Assembly: GCF_001307765.1 (NCBI RefSeq) | Contig: NZ_LKBA01000004.1 | Coordinates: 248,001 to 312,000, forward strand | Source: Aliiroseovarius crassostreae | Lineage (GTDB): Bacteria > Pseudomonadota > Alphaproteobacteria > Rhodobacterales > Rhodobacteraceae | Reading direction: 5' to 3' | Length of the DNA stretch: 64,000 nt | Shown: positions 61,622-64,000 of the stretch, piece by piece | How the letters are laid out: the number at the start of each line of letters is the position of its first letter | How positions within the stretch are numbered: position 1 is the first letter of the stretch | Made by a program: the position numbers and the translations under genes | The notes under the pieces: model-generated | Databases searched by the model: none | What the model was told of the DNA's origin: nothing | Seen by the model: only the letters and a program-made list of their open reading frames with translations

Positions 61622-62677
61622 CTATCCTGAAATACCCTCGGTATTGGCCTTGTCTGCCGCCTGATATTCTGCACATTCCGGATGCAGGCATGAGGGCAGA
61701 TGGCTTTGAAACTTCGTTTTCAAAACCTCCTGAATCTCTGCCGCCAGATCGCTCGGGCACTCGTCAAGGCTTTGAATGCAGCCGAATTGGCTCGCCTCTT
61801 GGCGCAGGTCGTCAAACCATGTGCGGCTTGGGCTTTCTTCCGGGTGGAAATAGGCCAGGGAGGCGGGCGCTTGGGCCGGAGTCCGATACTGGTTGAGCTC
61901 TAGATGATAGGCCAGCGACAAAGCTGCAAATTGCTCGGAGCTGCGAAATCTATGCTGGATTTGAGATTGCAGAATATCGGGGTTTTGGGCGAAAAACTCT
62001 GAGAAAACCGAGCGTCGTGCCGGTCGGGGCCAGTGATCATAGCGAAAATACCGACCTTTCACCCCGGCAAGAGCGGCGGATCGGTTCTGAATCACCCGGA
62101 AGTTTGCCTTCACCGGCTTGCGCCGCAATCCGAGCCGTCGCAGCCTTTCCTGAACCCGCGCTTTGAACGCGGCCAGTTCCGGTCGCACCCACTCCCCATG
62201 CAGCACAGGTGCCTCGTCCTTGAAAAAATGCGTCGGGCCGAGAGGTTCGTTTATGAAGAAATCATCATTGAAGGACACGAAATTCTCTGTCAGCCCTTCA
62301 ATGCGCCAAAGCATGGTTTCGATGGTGCGGGAATTGAAGCTCGGCAAAACATCTTCATGCCCCCGGAAAATCTCACGATGATCGACGAGGCGAATGCGAT
62401 CCGGTGCGCATAGGCCTTCATCGCTGAAATTCTTCAGAAACGCGGGGCTTTGATTGTCCGTCACCACATGGATGGTGCGAATGAAAGGGGCATATTTCAG
62501 GATCGAGGCAATGCAGAAATACACCTCGTTCTGACTGTCAAACCGCGTATCCGACGTTGCCGAGGTGTGAAGGTTCGTTTGCTTGCCCTGATAGGCCAGA
62601 CGTTTGGCCTTGTGGTCGGGATCATTCCCATCGACCCAGGTTATGACCGCGTCAATATGTGGTGGTGTCTGCAACAA
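61622..62677 (-). CDS. Stealth-family sugar-phosphate transferase
   Basis: A 351-residue protein with the Stealth conserved regions in order: CR1 IDAVITWVDGNDPDH, CR2 DTRFDSQNEVYFCIASILKY and APFIRTIHVVTDNQSP, CR3 SFNDDFFINEPLGP. The family transfers hexose-1-phosphate groups to make capsule-like polysaccharides. An ATG at 62749 would add 24 residues (with no Stealth match), but it sits in a promoter -35 box; the TTG at 62677 (or the next TTG, 62674) has AAAGGAA in the right place. Both possible TTG starts are in frame. It faces lolD. Confidence 0.85.
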   Translation of the reverse strand: MLQTPPHIDAVITWVDGNDPDHKAKRLAYQGKQTNLHTSATSDTRFDSQNEVYFCIASILKYAPFIRTIHVVTDNQSPAFLKNFSDEGLCAPDRIRLVDHREIFRGHEDVLPSFNSRTIETMLWRIEGLTENFVSFNDDFFINEPLGPTHFFKDEAPVLHGEWVRPELAAFKARVQERLRRLGLRRKPVKANFRVIQNRSAALAGVKGRYFRYDHWPRPARRSVFSEFFAQNPDILQSQIQHRFRSSEQFAALSLAYHLELNQYRTPAQAPASLAYFHPEESPSRTWFDDLRQEASQFGCIQSLDECPSDLAAEIQEVLKTKFQSHLPSCLHPECAEYQAADKANTEGISG

Positions 62678-62720
62678 TATGTTCCTTTTAAAGCCGTCGC
62701 AAAAAAGAGGCTGCCAACCT

Positions 62721-62749
62721 ATTATACAATTCAAAATTGTGTCAGTCAC
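62721..62749 (-). promoter_or_regulatory. Promoter of the Stealth-family gene
   Basis: On the - strand GTGACT (62749-62744) and a perfect TATAAT (62726-62721), 17 bases apart, with TTG just before the -10. Transcription would start near 62714, some 37 bases before the TTG start. Confidence 0.6.
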
Positions 62750-62883
62750 GAAAGACTGGGGGCAAAAATTCCGTTTGTGCGGGGCCTCAGGCCCGGGTCA
62801 CATGTCAATGACATGCACTGACATTCATGTGAGGGACGGATCCGGTAGATTGATCCTTGCCCAAACGGTGCTATGCCGGTGTC

Positions 62884-63531
62884 ATGTTGACCCGTATTCT
62901 TTTTCTCTCGGCCCTTCTGGGGATGGTTGTGGTGCCCGCCAAGGCCGGCCCGATCCGGCTGGACGATTGGAAGACCCACTGGTTTGCCTCGTTCTTTTCG
63001 CGGGTGACGTTTGAAGGAGCGCCAGATCGCATGGCGGTGGATGCGGATGGGTCCGTGTCGATCACCTATAAACTCCTGCCCATATCCGAACAGGGGGCAA
63101 GCAGGGCGTCATGGACATGGTCCGTGGCGAAATCTGTCCCGCCCACGGATCTGACCCGCAAAGGCGGGGATGATCGCAATCTGGCGCTTTACTTTGCTTT
63201 CCTGCCCAAAGATCAGGCCGATCAGGCGGCGCGGCAGAGCCTGCGCAAGCTTTTGAAAAACCCCGATGGCCGGGTGCTGGTTTACGTGCATGGCGGCGCG
63301 CATAAACGTGGCAGTCTCCTGCCTTCGCCTTACCTTGGGGCCCGCGGCAAAACCGTGGTTCTGCGCCCGTCAGGGGAAGGGGCAGCAACGGAGAGCATCA
63401 ACCTCGCCGCTGACTATAAGCGCGCCTTTGGTGGGACGCCGGGGGCCTTGGTCGCACTGGCCCTGTCCGCGGATAGTGACGATACGGACGCCGAGATGAT
63501 GGGGGTGATCGAAGGGCTGCGGTTGGAGTAG
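62884..63531 (+). CDS. DUF3047 family secreted protein
   Basis: A 215-residue protein with a signal peptide (MLTRILFLSALLGMVVVPAKA). The DUF3047 features are visible in ISITYKLLPISEQGASRASW-type strand (here SVSITYKLLP), WSVAKSVPPTDLTRKGGDDR with the conserved GGDDR, and FAFLPKDQADQAARQSLRKL. The function is unknown. The leader holds CACATG...CATGTG and TGTCAATGACA dyads (62799-62831), possible regulatory sites. Confidence 0.88.
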   Translation: MLTRILFLSALLGMVVVPAKAGPIRLDDWKTHWFASFFSRVTFEGAPDRMAVDADGSVSITYKLLPISEQGASRASWTWSVAKSVPPTDLTRKGGDDRNLALYFAFLPKDQADQAARQSLRKLLKNPDGRVLVYVHGGAHKRGSLLPSPYLGARGKTVVLRPSGEGAATESINLAADYKRAFGGTPGALVALALSADSDDTDAEMMGVIEGLRLE

Positions 63532-63573
63532 CTTCGCCAATCGCAAACGCCCCGTCCGGACGAAGGCCGGACA

Positions 63574-63694
63574 GCGCCCGACCCTCCCCACGGGAGGGCG
63601 CTTTTGCGACGTATCAGCTATGCAGGTAGTTTTCGGGTGTGGTGAGCGAATTGCGCCACGAGAGCGAAACGAGCACCCACCCAGGGTCGGGCGC
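63574..63694 (+). repeat. Repeat family 1, copy C
   Basis: The 121 bp element has a 12-bp perfect terminal inverted repeat, GCGCCCGACCCT (63574-63585) and its complement (63683-63694). The CCCTCCCCACGGGAGGGCGC hairpin with TTTT follows the 5' end, and CACCCACCCAGGGTCGGGCG forms the 3' end. It lies 42 bases after the DUF3047 stop and may act as its terminator. Confidence 0.85.
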
Positions 63695-63721
63695 CTAAAC
63701 TAGGCGATCATTGCAGGCTGG

Positions 63722-64000
63722 TCACTTATCGCTCTTCGGTACAGCAGTACAATCATTGCCTTTAAAAGTTGCATCTTTGATGCGCCCGCTTGCGAGCACA
63801 AACGTCGTTTCACAGTAGGTCGAAATGTTTTGACCGGGAGTGCCGCCATAAGAATTGGTGTAAGCTACGTTGCCATACACAGTGGTTGTGTAGGTTGGCT
63901 GAGTGCCAGGTATGTAAACGCTACCTCTTCGAACGTAACTAATATATTGGTTGCCGCCGCTTCTGTAGGATTTGTCAGGAACGCCCCATTGTGCGATCAA
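63722..64000 (-). CDS. Hypothetical protein (5' end beyond the window)
   Basis: Only the C-terminal 92 residues are visible. AQWGVPDKSYRSGGNQYISY is a pattern seen in small periplasmic or lipoprotein-like proteins (a G.PD...Y..G...Y module similar to BamE/SmpA-type folds). A Tyr/Thr-rich stretch (PTYTTTVYGNVAYTNSYGG) and ATFKGNDC follow. The TTG at 64000 is probably internal. I do not assign a function. Confidence 0.6.
   Translation of the reverse strand: MIAQWGVPDKSYRSGGNQYISYVRRGSVYIPGTQPTYTTTVYGNVAYTNSYGGTPGQNISTYCETTFVLASGRIKDATFKGNDCTAVPKSDK

Noticed and set aside
1-64000. tRNA, rRNA, integrase or transposase genes
   Set aside because: None recognised on either strand by reading for cloverleaf ends, rRNA signatures or DDE/tyrosine recombinase motifs.

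Overview
The window looks like a chromosomal segment of an alphaproteobacterium of the Rhodobacteraceae (marine Roseobacter group). The evidence is the S10-spc-alpha ribosomal protein cluster ending rpsM-rpsK-rpoA-rplQ, the AapJQMP amino-acid transporter, an Atp12 chaperone, a plant-type glutamate-cysteine ligase, GC-rich codon use, and several small proteins and dispersed repeats of a kind common in this group. The genus cannot be fixed from the sequence alone.

Positions 1-19967 hold the ribosomal protein cluster on the + strand: rplD (partial), rplW, rplB, rpsS, rplV, rpsC, rplP, rpmC, rpsQ, rplN, rplX, rplE, rpsN, rpsH, rplF, rplR, rpsE, rpmD, rplO, secY, adk, rpsM, rpsK, rpoA, rplQ. It is not one continuous operon. 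Four accessory segments, generally more AT-rich than the operon, break it after rplW, rplP, rpmD and adk, each right behind an intrinsic terminator. They carry a HEPN-like protein, a secreted small protein, a 2-oxoglutarate oxygenase-like protein, a DUF2188 protein, an unlisted 49-residue membrane microprotein, a sulfotransferase gene broken by one in-frame stop, and a small membrane protein made of two similar halves.

Positions 20000-31125 (+ strand) hold a LuxR-type regulator, rarA, a cytochrome b561, the fluoride channel crcB, a pseudouridine synthase, a HAD phosphatase, the ATP synthase assembly factor Atp12 and the four-gene general amino-acid ABC transporter aapJQMP. Positions 31490-43900 are mainly on the - strand: a GFA protein, sixA, a ferredoxin-like protein, a sterol desaturase family enzyme, argB, engB, a MOSC protein, yidC, an EAL protein with a degenerate GGDEF domain, ttcA, small DUF1127-like proteins, yidD, rnpA and rpmH. 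The rpmH-rnpA-yidD-yidC-MOSC-engB-argB order is the membrane-insertion and RNase P neighbourhood with ttcA and the EAL gene inserted.

Positions 44250-64000 are mixed: a degenerate DgoK-like protein, gshA, a GNAT enzyme, rsmE and ubiA (divergent, 11 bp apart), an OmpA/BON protein, dgkA, a CII-like regulator facing two perfect palindromes, tdk, a hydroxyacid dehydrogenase, csaA, proC, a YbjN protein, lolC-lolD, a Stealth-family sugar-phosphate transferase, a DUF3047 protein and a partial gene at the right edge.

Three dispersed repeat families recur between genes: a 121-135 bp element with 12-19 bp terminal inverted repeats, an approximately 100-113 bp element bounded by AAAGCGTTTCGG-like ends, and an approximately 60 bp nested-hairpin element always found just 3' of a - strand gene in one orientation. 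No CRISPR array, integrase, transposase, rRNA or tRNA was seen. The most promising leads are the accessory islands inside the ribosomal cluster, three evenly spaced palindromes at 35731-35809, three DnaA-box-like 9-mers about two helical turns apart at 59373-59424, and the CII-like regulator with its palindromes.
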